Of a DNA stretch of 64,000 nucleotides, positions 15,869 through 24,780 are shown one piece after another. Origin of the DNA: Pseudophaeobacter sp. (GTDB taxonomy: Bacteria; Pseudomonadota; Alphaproteobacteria; Rhodobacterales; Rhodobacteraceae); NCBI GenBank assembly GCA_027019165.1, contig JALUXC010000024.1:62001-126000 (forward strand), in the 5' to 3' direction. The notes below the pieces were generated by a model. That model was not told the DNA's origin, ran no database searches, and saw only the letters and a list, made by a program, of their open reading frames with translations. The stretch's first letter is position 1, and the number at the start of each line of letters is the position of its first letter. Made by a program: the position numbers and the translations under genes.

Positions 15869-16876
15869 TCACCATCCAAGCAAGGCTTGCCCGGCGACCG
15901 GGCTCTGGAACACCGGAATGCGTGTCCCCTGTAGCGAGCCGAGATAGACAGTGCACAAATCCGCCCCTCCAAACGTGAGCGAGGCCATCCAGCGGCACAG
16001 TGTCCCGCCCGCCGCGCCCATCAGAGCCGGGGTGATCTCATTGCGCTCCCAGGCTGCATCCAGGGCCGCCAAGGCCGCGGCATCGCCGCCAAGGTCGAGA
16101 ATGGTGAGAAGATCACCCTGCGGCGTGATCGCCACCAGACGATCAGCCATGATCAGGGTGGTCCAAAGGTTGCCATAAGCATCAAAAGCGATCCCATCGT
16201 TGAAACCGCCAAGGTTCTCGGGGCCATAGATCTGGCGCTCGACCAGTTCATCGCCTTGAACGCGGAACCGCGTCACGCGCCGTGCGCTGGTTTCAGCCAC
16301 GTAAAGCCATCCCTCCTCCGGATCGAACCGCAGCTCATTGGTGCCACACAGCCCATCGGCGACAATACGGGCACCGCGCTCATCGATCAGCGCGATATAT
16401 CCATCATGGCTGAGGTCCTTGAAATGATCCGTCCAGGGCTGTTTCTGCGTTGTCACTGTCAGCCAGAGCCGCCCCTTGCTGTCTCGCGTGACGAAATTGG
16501 CCTTGCCGATGCGGCGTCCCTCGATGTGGTCCAACAGCACCGTCGTTTCACCATCCCGGGTCATGCGCTCTAACTGCTCTGTCCCCCAGTTGGCAATCAG
16601 GATTGAGCCGTCCGCGTCAAAGGCCAGCCCATTGGGCAGGCTGCCCTCGGCCTGGATCAGACGGCTCTCATAATCGCTCGCCGTGTTGGGTGCGGCTTGG
16701 TCCTGAAGGATCAGCTCCTGCGTGCCATCCGGATCGATCCGGGTGATCCCACCCCGGCCATCGGCGACCCACAGGGTCCCGTCCCGCTCGGCAAGAATGC
16801 ATTCGGGTCGTTCCAAGCCTTCTCCGACGAACCGCAGCTCGGCCGGATCCACCTGAAAGCCGATGAGCGGGTTCAT
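15869..16876 (-). CDS. SMP-30/gluconolactonase family lactonase
   Basis: This 335-residue six-bladed beta-propeller has repeated blade motifs such as GTLWVADGRGGI, PNGLAFDADGSILIAN, GRLWLTV, NELRFDPEEGWLYV and NDGIAFDAYGNLWTT. The conserved metal-site residues Glu (ERPE region), Asn (TNELRF) and Asp (NDGIAFD) can be picked out. Such enzymes hydrolyse lactones. It overlaps the stop of the alpha/beta hydrolase gene by 4 bp (ATGA), which suggests coupled translation. Confidence 0.87.
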   Translation of the reverse strand: MNPLIGFQVDPAELRFVGEGLERPECILAERDGTLWVADGRGGITRIDPDGTQELILQDQAAPNTASDYESRLIQAEGSLPNGLAFDADGSILIANWGTEQLERMTRDGETTVLLDHIEGRRIGKANFVTRDSKGRLWLTVTTQKQPWTDHFKDLSHDGYIALIDERGARIVADGLCGTNELRFDPEEGWLYVAETSARRVTRFRVQGDELVERQIYGPENLGGFNDGIAFDAYGNLWTTLIMADRLVAITPQGDLLTILDLGGDAAALAALDAAWERNEITPALMGAAGGTLCRWMASLTFGGADLCTVYLGSLQGTRIPVFQSPVAGQALLGW

Positions 16877-18030
16877 GCGGTGCGCCCGCCCAGCGTTTCC
16901 GCCACCCAGTCCGAGATATAGGCCCCGGCGTTGGCAGAGTTGTCAAAGCTGGAATGCTGAACCCCGCCGGTGCGCTCATCAAAGATCTTCAACTCCCGTT
17001 TCGGAGAGTTCACCAGCTGTTCGTAGGTTTCATATGCCCATTTCAAAGGGATCTGGCTGTCATGCTTGCCGTGGGTCACCAGGAACGGCACTTTGATCCG
17101 GTCGAGGATACCATGCAGATGCATCTGCTCGGCCTTCTCCATGAACTCTTCGTTGGTTTCCACCCCGAACACCCACCGCGCATGGGCCCAGTAATGCGGC
17201 ACCGGAAAGTTGCCTTCCTTCTCGAGCCGCCGCTTTTGCACGTCGCGCCAGTCGTGGTTCGCCCCCCAGGTGACACCCATGGCAAAGCGCGGCTCAAAGG
17301 CCACCGCACGCGGACAATAATAACCGCCCAGGCTGACCCCGTGCAGGCCAATCCGCTTGGCATCCACATCGTCGCGGGTTTCCAGATAGTCCACCACTTT
17401 CGAGGCCCAATGCTCACTGTCGTAGCGGGCATGAAGCCCGCGCAGACGCAGCGCATCACCGGTGCCGGGCTGGTCAATGACCAACGAGGCAACCCCGCGT
17501 TTGGCCAGCCAATCGGGCATGCCGACCATGGTCACCATCTCTTTGATACTGTCAAACCCATTGACCTGAACCAGGATGGGCTGAGGTCCTTCGACGCCAA
17601 TCGCGGGCCGGAAAATCCCGCTGAGATAGGTGTCACCATAGGGGATCTTGACCAATTCAATCTCGGGCCTGGACAGGGCCACCCCCCGCCCAAAGGTATC
17701 CAGCATGTCGCGGTAAAGCGCTACGCGCCCTTCCGATCCATGGGCCAGCATCCGTTCGGCGATCATCATGTAATTCGACGCCCGCAGGTATTTTTCGCCC
17801 GCTGAAATCATCCGGCCAAGGGTCTCGTCCTCGGCAGCCAGATCAACCAGCTTCTCTGCCATGCCCACCCAGGCTTGGCGAAAAGCTGCGGTCCCTTCGG
17901 CATCAGGCTGCTCGGACGCCGCTACGAGCGGGCCGCACATTTCCTGCATCTCGCCCATCTTCGCCCCCATCTCGATGGACAGGTTTACAGACAGATCCCA
18001 GACGTAGTTCTTTGGAAAAAATCGAAACAT
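16873..18030 (-). CDS. Alpha/beta hydrolase (C-C hydrolase / FrsA-like)
   Basis: From ATG 18030 (SD GGAGG with CGCCGC spacing) the protein has 385 residues. The N-terminal half is helical. The catalytic domain has the nucleophile elbow GVSLGGYY, an oxyanion-like NGFDSIKE segment, DQPGTGDALR, and a late THGKHDSQIP acid-His region. The architecture resembles 2,6-dihydroxypseudooxynicotine hydrolase-type C-C hydrolases. It probably breaks a carbon-carbon bond after ring cleavage. It heads the minus-strand operon 18030 to 13445, divergent from the dctP gene. Confidence 0.8.
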   Translation of the reverse strand: MFRFFPKNYVWDLSVNLSIEMGAKMGEMQEMCGPLVAASEQPDAEGTAAFRQAWVGMAEKLVDLAAEDETLGRMISAGEKYLRASNYMMIAERMLAHGSEGRVALYRDMLDTFGRGVALSRPEIELVKIPYGDTYLSGIFRPAIGVEGPQPILVQVNGFDSIKEMVTMVGMPDWLAKRGVASLVIDQPGTGDALRLRGLHARYDSEHWASKVVDYLETRDDVDAKRIGLHGVSLGGYYCPRAVAFEPRFAMGVTWGANHDWRDVQKRRLEKEGNFPVPHYWAHARWVFGVETNEEFMEKAEQMHLHGILDRIKVPFLVTHGKHDSQIPLKWAYETYEQLVNSPKRELKIFDERTGGVQHSSFDNSANAGAYISDWVAETLGGRTA

Positions 18031-18101
18031 GCGGCGCCTCCCGAACCTAATAGTCACGACGATGGCTAAGCAGTCCCCAGATATACATCAAATTAATTCA
18101 C

Positions 18102-18118
18102 TCAATCACCCTTATTGA
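18102..18118. promoter_or_regulatory. Imperfect palindrome between hydrolase and dctP genes
   Basis: TCAAT-N7-ATTGA lies centrally in the about 200-bp divergent promoter region. T-N15-A ends and the AT-rich core would suit a LysR-type operator, possibly of the regulator at 9693. This is inference. Confidence 0.35.
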
Positions 18119-18237
18119 AGCCACAAATACATACATTTCAACCGCACATTCACGGGAGTGATATCCATTCTTGAAACTCGAAATTATGAGAAACAGGATC
18201 GCCACGTTAGCGTCCCCCCATTCCAAGGGAGGACAAA

Positions 18238-19227
18238 ATGAAAACATCAGGGCTCATTGCCGCTGCGACTGCTGCCATCCTGTCAACCTCGGCACTCGCA
18301 GACAGTTTGACTTTCGCCACAACCAACCCAGAGATGCATCCGTTGAACACCGGCTTGATGACAACCTGGGCCGAAGAGATAAACCAGTCCGGCGCGCTCG
18401 ATATCACCCTTCGACACGGACCGATGATCGCAAATCACACCAATTTCTATGATCGGGTGATCGACGGCGTTGTCGATGGTGCCTGGGGCATGTCAGTGTT
18501 CAATCCCGGCAAGTTCACCAACTCCTTGATCATGGGCATCCCCTTTTATGTCCGCAGTGCCGAGGAAGGCTCGGTCGCGGCCTGCCGCCTATGGGAGGCG
18601 GGCCTGTTCGGAGATGACTATGACGATGTGCACCCCTTGTTCTTTGCACAATTTCCGAATGCCTCGTTTCACACGGTGGACACGCCGATCGATGGTCTGC
18701 GCGCGATGAACAGCCTGAGCGTCATTGCCTTGTCTCCCTCTGGGGCAGAGATCATCAAAGGCAATGGCGGCACCCCCCTGTCCGTCAATGTGACCGAAAT
18801 CTACGAAACGCTGGAACGCGGTATGGCAGATGCGCTTCTGTCCCCCTTTACCGTGATGCCGGCATTCCGCACGGATGAGCAGCTCAAGCATCACTATATT
18901 GCCCCTCTGGGCGGGGCGCTTGGCGTGGCGTTCATCTCGAAGGACGCCTATGAAGGCCTGTCAGAAGAGGCCAAAGCCGTAATCGCCCCGGTGTGCGAGA
19001 TGTCCCGCAAGGCCGGGAAATTCATCGACGGCTGGGAGGCTTCGGCTATCGAGATGATTGGGGCCAAAGACGGCCACACGATCGCCACCATGAGCGATGA
19101 AGAGGTTGCCGGCGCGATCTCATATGTCGGCGGGGACATTCTCGCAGGCATCGCTCAGAGCCTGCCGGGCGGCCAGCCGCTTGTGGATGGCTTGCTCGCG
19201 GCCCTTGAGACAGCCAAGACCAACTAG
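18238..19227 (+). CDS. TRAP transporter solute-binding protein (orphan DctP)
   Basis: This 329-residue periplasmic protein has a Sec signal (residues 1-21, ILSTSALA), an opening SLTFATTNPEMHPLNT, and DctP-like central segments (VVDGAWGMSVFNPGKF, ETLERGMADALLSPF). SD AAGGGAGGAC precedes the ATG. No membrane subunits follow it; instead a terminator comes 110 bp later. The only TRAP membrane protein without its own binding protein in the window is DctQM at 4267, so the pair probably serves the same cluster. The ligand is unknown. Confidence 0.85.
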   Translation: MKTSGLIAAATAAILSTSALADSLTFATTNPEMHPLNTGLMTTWAEEINQSGALDITLRHGPMIANHTNFYDRVIDGVVDGAWGMSVFNPGKFTNSLIMGIPFYVRSAEEGSVAACRLWEAGLFGDDYDDVHPLFFAQFPNASFHTVDTPIDGLRAMNSLSVIALSPSGAEIIKGNGGTPLSVNVTEIYETLERGMADALLSPFTVMPAFRTDEQLKHHYIAPLGGALGVAFISKDAYEGLSEEAKAVIAPVCEMSRKAGKFIDGWEASAIEMIGAKDGHTIATMSDEEVAGAISYVGGDILAGIAQSLPGGQPLVDGLLAALETAKTN

Positions 19228-19336
19228 GACGCCGCACCTCACAGGTTTTCAAGCCGAAACAAGCGGGGTTTGATGCACATCATAGGGCGTTGACAAAAAA
19301 AGAAACTTAAGCCCAACCACCCAGAACCAAACCTTT

Positions 19337-19364
19337 GCACGCCCCGATCCGGGCGTGCTTTTTT
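19337..19364 (+). terminator. Intrinsic terminator after orphan dctP
   Basis: An 8-bp stem GCACGCCC/GGGCGTGC with a 6-base loop is followed by six T. It closes the dctP transcript and the catabolic cluster. Confidence 0.9.
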
Positions 19365-19475
19365 GTCTGCCCGACCTGATGAAATCGGGCTGAAAGGCGC
19401 AGGGAAAAACAAGTGATTTTTTTGACCTTTAGCCTCTTGCAATTTCCGTTTCGATCCGTCACATATCCGCCTCAC

Positions 19476-19565
19476 GGAGAGGTGGCCGAGTGGTCGAAGG
19501 CGCACGCCTGGAAAGTGTGTAGGCGGGAAACCGTCTCCAGGGTTCGAATCCCTGTCTCTCCGCCA
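19476..19565 (+). tRNA. tRNA-Ser(GGA)
   Basis: This is a 90-base class II tRNA with encoded CCA. The acceptor stem pairs GGAGAGG with TCTCTCC (one G-U). The anticodon arm CACGC-CTGGAAA-GTGTG has anticodon GGA, and there is a long variable arm and a T-loop GGTTCGAATCC. It reads UCC and UCU serine codons. I see no integrated element or repeat of its 3' end nearby. Confidence 0.97.
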
Positions 19566-19757
19566 TTACCCACAAAGTAATGCTTGTCTTCGGTTGCGGC
19601 ACATTTGGCTGCGGCGGCGGCCTGACCGATGTCTGGGCGCCGGAACGCGGACAAACCTCACAGCGAACAGGGCACGGCCAATGGCAAAAAAGGCCATGCT
19701 CTCCTGATATCAAGGCGGCGGGAAACGGGCTCGGCGCCCCTTCCCCAGAACCCAGCC

Positions 19758-21245
19758 CTAGAACCCGGCAGCCTCGTCCAAAGGTCTGGTCGAGGCCTTG
19801 GTCTTTGCGGCGGCAAACGGCCTGACGTTGTTCCCGGCGGCTACCGTGAAGGTTCCCACCAGTTCAGAAAGCACCTGCGTGTCCTGCTGCAGCGACAGAA
19901 TTGCAGCGGCGGTTTGCTCCACCATAGCCGCGTTCTGTTGTGTGACCTGGTCCAACTGGGAAACGCCGGTGGCGATCTCGCTCAGTCCTGTTGATTGCTC
20001 GCGCGAAGAATTGACAATATCCGCGGTCAGATCGGAGACCTTTTCGATGCTTTTCACAATCTCGGTAAGAGCCGAACCGGCCTGATCGACCATGGAAACC
20101 CCATTGTCCACATGCTGCGTACTTGTGGTGACCAGTTCCTTGATTTCCTTTGCCGAATCTGCCGCGCGCTGCGCAAGTCCGCGCACCTCTGAAGCAACAA
20201 CAGCAAACCCCCGCCCTGCTTCACCAGCCCGGGCCGCTTCAACGCCCGCATTCAGAGCCAGAAGATTGGTCTGGAAGGCGATGTCATCTATGACACTGAT
20301 GATCTGGGAGATCTGAACGGAGGACTCCGCAATTTCACGCATCTTGGTGACCGCCTGCTCCGCAACTTCGTTGCCCTTTGCAGCATTCTGACGGGTCTGG
20401 AGAACAACATTTTCCGTAGACGACGTCGCTTCTGCCGAAACCTGCACGCTGGTGTTGATTTCCTCCACGGCGGCGGCAGTCTGCTCCAGCGTGGCGGCCT
20501 GGGTTTCCGTGCGATGAGAAAGGTCTTCAGCTGACTGGTTCACCTCCACGGCAATCCGGTTAAGGTTGCCGGTGGCATCCTGGATCGTGACGATCACATC
20601 CCGCATCGACTCCATCAGCCCGTTGAAGGATTGGCGCACCTGATCATAGCGTGCCGGGAAATCGCTGTCTTTCGGCCCCGGAATTGGCACCGACAGATCG
20701 CGCTCGGACATCCTGTTGATCCCCTCGCAAAGATAGGCAAAGGCCGTGTCCTGCTCGGCCTTTTGAGCCGCGAAATAGGCGTCGATCACCTGATAGGTAT
20801 CAAAGGCAAAGGCACGGGTCAGCACCCCAAGAATGTCGCCTTGCTTGCTTCTGGAGAGTCTTGCCACCATCGGTCCGGCGCGCTCCAGGAGGCGCTTTTG
20901 AATGAAGGCGCTGGCGCGTGAATAACCCGAAAGGTAAAGCGAAAAGGGCAATTGGATCTTGAAATGCACATTTCCGACCCGCGCCGCAGAGGCAAGGTAG
21001 TCTTCATTGAAGGTTCCGGAAAGGAGTTTCTCCCAATGGGCCTTCTGCGCAGCCCGTGCATGGGCCATGATGCTTTCGTCCGGGAAGAATTCGGCAATCT
21101 CCGGGTCGGCTTTCGCAAAGGAGTAGAAATGCTCAAGCGCGTCCTCAAGGATCGGCTCGACGAGTTGGCCTGCCTTCTTCAGTTTTTGACAATCATGCTC
21201 TGAAAGCCCGAACTTGGACAGGGTAGTCTGCGTTTCGCGTTCCAT
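19758..21245 (-). CDS. Globin-coupled methyl-accepting chemotaxis protein (HemAT-like)
   Basis: This 495-residue soluble chemoreceptor has no membrane segments. Residues 1-155 form a protoglobin domain with the likely proximal heme histidine in [11 protein letters not shown] (His94). Residues about 200-450 are the coiled-coil MCP domain, including the CheA/CheW hairpin tip ([23 protein letters not shown]). The expected role is cytoplasmic oxygen sensing for aerotaxis. No chemotaxis operon is nearby, so it must join signalling proteins encoded elsewhere. It is monocistronic and starts at ATG 21245 after a TGGAGTGAGG SD. Confidence 0.92.
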   Translation of the reverse strand: MERETQTTLSKFGLSEHDCQKLKKAGQLVEPILEDALEHFYSFAKADPEIAEFFPDESIMAHARAAQKAHWEKLLSGTFNEDYLASAARVGNVHFKIQLPFSLYLSGYSRASAFIQKRLLERAGPMVARLSRSKQGDILGVLTRAFAFDTYQVIDAYFAAQKAEQDTAFAYLCEGINRMSERDLSVPIPGPKDSDFPARYDQVRQSFNGLMESMRDVIVTIQDATGNLNRIAVEVNQSAEDLSHRTETQAATLEQTAAAVEEINTSVQVSAEATSSTENVVLQTRQNAAKGNEVAEQAVTKMREIAESSVQISQIISVIDDIAFQTNLLALNAGVEAARAGEAGRGFAVVASEVRGLAQRAADSAKEIKELVTTSTQHVDNGVSMVDQAGSALTEIVKSIEKVSDLTADIVNSSREQSTGLSEIATGVSQLDQVTQQNAAMVEQTAAAILSLQQDTQVLSELVGTFTVAAGNNVRPFAAAKTKASTRPLDEAAGF

Positions 21246-21568
21246 TGATAAACCTCACTCCAAAGTGATTTGCTGCAAACCCCGGCTTAACTTTTGCGGG
21301 AAATTTGCGATCAACCCTGAATAGAAGGCCTTAAATTTGGAATAATTGTCCTTTTCACTCAGAAACCAAGCGCATTCCCGCAGTGTTCGGTCAAAACAAA
21401 TTGCGACAATCGGACAAATGATCTGTCCAAGATGTAACATTTGGACGAATCATGGATATTTGCCTGGGGCCTCCTGCCGGGCACGTCCTCCCAGGCAGGG
21501 GCTGCGCCATCCAAGATGGTGGATGGCCCTCTGCGCGCTGGTCGCTGCGCAGAGGGCGTGACTGTCAC
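21246..21568. other. Intergenic region with tandem hairpins
   Basis: This 323-bp region separates the chemoreceptor start from the end of the TRAP dctM gene. It holds no gene I believe in. The right part contains the two hairpins listed separately. The left part is AT-rich and should contain the chemoreceptor promoter. Confidence 0.6.
21506..21557 (-). terminator. Two tandem hairpins after TRAP dctM
   Basis: A 7-bp stem (GCCATCC/GGATGGC, 21506-21527) overlaps by two bases an 11-bp perfect stem (GCCCTCTGCGC/GCGCAGAGGGC, 21526-21557). The second ends 12 bp after the dctM stop. No T-tract follows on either strand, so this is either an RNA 3'-end stabiliser or a non-classical terminator. Confidence 0.5.
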
Positions 21569-22972
21569 CTATCCAGCCAGTGACGGCAGATAGAGAACGA
21601 TACCGGGAAATGCGACCAGAAGCGCAATCGTGACGGCATCGGCAATGAAGAACGGCGTAACGCCTTTGAAGACGTCTTGAACCGTCAGATCGTCCCGTAC
21701 CCCGGCCACAACGAAACAGTTGAGCCCGATGGGCGGTGTGATCAGGCAGAACTCGGCCATTTTCACCACCAGGATCCCGAACCAGATCGCGCACATGGTC
21801 CCATTCATGCCAAAGGCGCTCTCGGCTGCGGTGACGGTCTCACCTCCGTTCAGCGCCATGACCGCCGGGTAAACCACCGGGAGTGTCAGGAGCAGCATAC
21901 CGATGGCGTCCATGAACATCCCCAGCACCGCATAGGCCAGAAGGATACAGATCAGGATCAGCATCGGCGACATATGCAGCGACGTGATCCAGTCCGAAAA
22001 CGCCCCCGGCAGATCCGCGAACCCGAGAAAACGCACGTAGATCAGAACGCCCCATATGATCGAAAAGATCATCACCGACAGTTTCGCCGTCTCAAGCAGT
22101 GCCGATTTCAACTCGGCCCATTTCATGCCCCCCTTGAGCGCATAAAGGAAGACGATGAAGGCGCCGATTGCGCCGCCCTCGGTTGGCGTGCCCCAGGCTT
22201 GCTCGCCGAAGGGGTTGTAGACGAAACAGATGATGATCAGCACCACAAGGATAATCGGCAGCGCTCCGGGCAGTGAGGCAAAGCGCTGGCCCCAGGTGAA
22301 GCCTTTGACAGGCGGGCCTACCGATTTGAAGACCACTGCGATCCCCACGATCAGACCACCATAGATCAGCGCGGAAAAGGCACCGGGGATGAAACCCGCC
22401 AACAAGAGCTTGCCCACGTCCTGCTCAACGATGATCGCATAGATCACAAGGATGGCCGAGGGCGGGATCAGTGAGGCCAGCGTGCCGCCTGCGGCCACAA
22501 CACCAGCGGCGAATTGCTTGTTGTAGCCGATAGAGAGCATCTCGGGGATGGCAATCCGGGCAAACACCGCAGAGGTTGCAACCGAGGCCCCCGAAACGGC
22601 AGCAAAGCCTGCAGTGGCAAAGACGGTCGAGACCGCAAGCCCTCCGGGAAGCCAGGCCACCCAACGCTTGGCAGCCTCGAACAGCGCCTTTGTGAGGCCC
22701 GCGTAATAGGCCAGATAGCCGATCAGAATAAAGGTCGGGATCAGCGACAGCGCCTGGCTCGACACTTTGGAATGGGGCACCTGACCGGCAGTTTTCACCG
22801 CAATGGTCAGCGCCTTGGTAAAGCGGGCCGGATCATAGCCGAATTTGGCCCAGAAGATCCACACAAGGCCCACCAGCCCTGCAAGCGCCGCCGCAAAGGC
22901 GACCCGCATGCCGGTGACCACAAGAACAAGAAGAAAGCCCGTGACCCACAGGCCGATTTCAATCGGTTCCAT
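21569..22972 (-). CDS. dctM: TRAP transporter large membrane subunit DctM
   Basis: This 467-residue inner-membrane protein has about 12 hydrophobic segments and the DctM signatures GFAAVSGASVATSAVFARIA and GGTLASLIPPSAI. It catalyses sodium-driven uptake of an organic acid captured by DctP. It lies 12 bp after dctQ in the minus-strand order dctP-dctQ-dctM. The substrate is not predictable from the membrane subunit. Confidence 0.93.
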   Translation of the reverse strand: MEPIEIGLWVTGFLLVLVVTGMRVAFAAALAGLVGLVWIFWAKFGYDPARFTKALTIAVKTAGQVPHSKVSSQALSLIPTFILIGYLAYYAGLTKALFEAAKRWVAWLPGGLAVSTVFATAGFAAVSGASVATSAVFARIAIPEMLSIGYNKQFAAGVVAAGGTLASLIPPSAILVIYAIIVEQDVGKLLLAGFIPGAFSALIYGGLIVGIAVVFKSVGPPVKGFTWGQRFASLPGALPIILVVLIIICFVYNPFGEQAWGTPTEGGAIGAFIVFLYALKGGMKWAELKSALLETAKLSVMIFSIIWGVLIYVRFLGFADLPGAFSDWITSLHMSPMLILICILLAYAVLGMFMDAIGMLLLTLPVVYPAVMALNGGETVTAAESAFGMNGTMCAIWFGILVVKMAEFCLITPPIGLNCFVVAGVRDDLTVQDVFKGVTPFFIADAVTIALLVAFPGIVLYLPSLAG

Positions 22973-22984
22973 CTTTTCTGCGTC

Positions 22985-23656
22985 CTATTCCTGTGCACTG
23001 CGCCCGGCAGCGCTGCTGGCAGTGTCATCATCATGGCCCGAAAGAACATCCGCTTCATGAGCGGCCTGGGCTGCGGCATCCTGGATCAGGGGCACGGCGG
23101 CCGGGGTCTCCAGCCCCAGAACAAGGGCCCGCCCATAGGCCCAGACCTGCAACACAAGGCGCAGGCACAGGACCGAAAACGCCACCGGCGCAAGCAGCTT
23201 GGCCGGCCAGAGCGGAATGCCGATATCGATGGAGCTGTCGCGGCTCCACAGTGGCGCTGCAAAGTCAAAGGAGCGCGAGAAATGCGACCAGCTGCCCCAG
23301 ACCAGAAGCAGCATCAGCGCCAGAATAAGAACGACCGAGAACAGTTCGAACAGCCACATCGCACGCCCCCGCAAAGAGCCGATCAGGATGTCCATGCGGA
23401 TATGCCCGCCATCGCGCTGCACATAGGCAATCCCCATAAACGCGATCAGCGGCATCGCCTGTTCGATCCAGTCCACATAGCCCGGCAAGGGTGCATTGAA
23501 GGCAGACCGGCCCCCAACCGACACCACCGCCATCACCATCAGCGAAAACACTGCAAGACCGCTGACCAGTGCCAGCACCTGCTCCACACGCAACAGCTTT
23601 TGGTCCAGACGACTGACCAGGCTGCCATCTACAATTACCGCGGCGCTTCCCGCCAT
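22985..23656 (-). CDS. dctQ: TRAP transporter small membrane subunit DctQ
   Basis: This 223-residue protein has four predicted membrane helices (about 30-50, 65-85, 105-130 and 160-180) and the DctQ-like WIEQAMPLIAFMGIAYVQRDGGHIRMD motif region. A hydrophilic Ala-rich C-terminal tail of about 30 residues is longer than usual. It pairs with DctM. The preceding dctP is separated by an internal terminator. Confidence 0.88.
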   Translation of the reverse strand: MAGSAAVIVDGSLVSRLDQKLLRVEQVLALVSGLAVFSLMVMAVVSVGGRSAFNAPLPGYVDWIEQAMPLIAFMGIAYVQRDGGHIRMDILIGSLRGRAMWLFELFSVVLILALMLLLVWGSWSHFSRSFDFAAPLWSRDSSIDIGIPLWPAKLLAPVAFSVLCLRLVLQVWAYGRALVLGLETPAAVPLIQDAAAQAAHEADVLSGHDDDTASSAAGRSAQE

Positions 23657-23688
23657 GGCCCCACCTTTCTATTGAAACTGTGAAATGC

Positions 23689-23719
23689 AAAAACAGGCCG
23701 GGAGAGCGATCCCGGCCTG
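23689..23719 (-). terminator. Internal terminator between dctP and dctQ
   Basis: A perfect 10-bp stem CAGGCCGGGA/TCCCGGCCTG with a 6-base loop has a T5 tract on the minus strand. Its place just after dctP suggests partial termination that keeps binding protein in excess over membrane subunits. Confidence 0.85.
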
Positions 23720-23736
23720 TTGATGCGAACGCGTGC

Positions 23737-24780
23737 TTAGTTGCCCGCGCGGGTGTTTTCCAGGGTGGTCATCACCAGATCATAAAGCTCCTGACCGGGG
23801 ATGCCCTGCGCTTCCATGTCCTTGATCCACTGGGCACGGATCGGATCGGCAGCCTTGGCGCGGAAGGCGGCCAGCTCCTCGTCGGAGATCATGACCTTCT
23901 CAACGCCCTTCTCTGCCAGTACGCTGTCCCATTTGGTGAGCAGCTGACCGTAGTTCTCAAGGTAGTGTGCGATGGCCTCATCGACCGAGCTGTCAAGCGC
24001 TTCACGCTCGGAATCGCTCAGCGCCTCATAGGCGTCAGTGTTGACCACAACCGGGCAGTTCACCGTGCCGGGGTTCAGGTTGGCGGTCCACCAGTCCGCC
24101 TTGTTGATGGTGCCAAAGCTGAGGTGCGCGTGCTGGGCAAAGGCCACGGTATCGACAACACCGGATTCCATTGCGTTGTAAGCCTCGGTCGCAGGAACCG
24201 AGGTCGGCACACCGCCGACCGCCTCAAACGCCTTGCCCAGACCACCGGTTGCGCGCACGCGCATGCCGTCAAACTCGGACAGCTGATCACGCGGATCACC
24301 GGTGCCGACCAGATTGTACTGCGGCATGGGCGAAGTCATCAGCAGCTTGGCGTTCCAGCGGGCCAGATCCTTGGCCGCCGAGGGATGCGCATAGACTGCG
24401 TGGCTGACGGCAACTTCCTCTTCCAGGTTCTGCACGCCCAGGAAGGGCAGTTCCAGAACGGTGATCGAGGGGTTCTTGTCGCGGTGATAACCGGCACAGA
24501 ACTGCGCCATCTCAAAGGCGCCGATGGAAATGCCATCCAGGTTTTCGCGCGGCTTGGACAACCCGCCGTAGCTGACGTTCATGGTAAAGGCGCCACCGGT
24601 CTTTTCGCTGACCAGCTCGGCCAGTTTCTCGACATGTTCCGTAAACGCGCGGCGCTTGCCCCAGACGGAAACGTTCCATTCGGTGGCGGCGGCCTCTCCG
24701 GCGATGGCGAAACCAGCAGCGGCTGCCACAGCGGCAGTCAGAAGTTTGTTCATGATATTTCTCTCCCATTCTGCGCCCAT
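23737..24780 (-). CDS. dctP: TRAP transporter solute-binding protein DctP
   Basis: The protein has 347 residues from the track start, but the better start is ATG 24753 (MNKLLTAAVAA, SD GGGAGAAATATC), giving 338 residues with a Sec signal ending at GEAAA. The body shows TRAP DctP type segments: WNVSVWGKRRAFTEH, ARWNAKLLMTSPMPQY, and GGLGKAFEAVGGVPTSVPATE. Such a binding site typically recognises a carboxylate. It is the first gene of the three-gene operon. Confidence 0.88.
   Translation of the reverse strand: MGAEWERNIMNKLLTAAVAAAAGFAIAGEAAATEWNVSVWGKRRAFTEHVEKLAELVSEKTGGAFTMNVSYGGLSKPRENLDGISIGAFEMAQFCAGYHRDKNPSITVLELPFLGVQNLEEEVAVSHAVYAHPSAAKDLARWNAKLLMTSPMPQYNLVGTGDPRDQLSEFDGMRVRATGGLGKAFEAVGGVPTSVPATEAYNAMESGVVDTVAFAQHAHLSFGTINKADWWTANLNPGTVNCPVVVNTDAYEALSDSEREALDSSVDEAIAHYLENYGQLLTKWDSVLAEKGVEKVMISDEELAAFRAKAADPIRAQWIKDMEAQGIPGQELYDLVMTTLENTRAGN

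Noticed and set aside
21450-21794. 114-residue minus ORF overlapping the end of dctM
   Set aside because: It is out of frame with dctM, overlaps the tandem hairpins and has no start signal.
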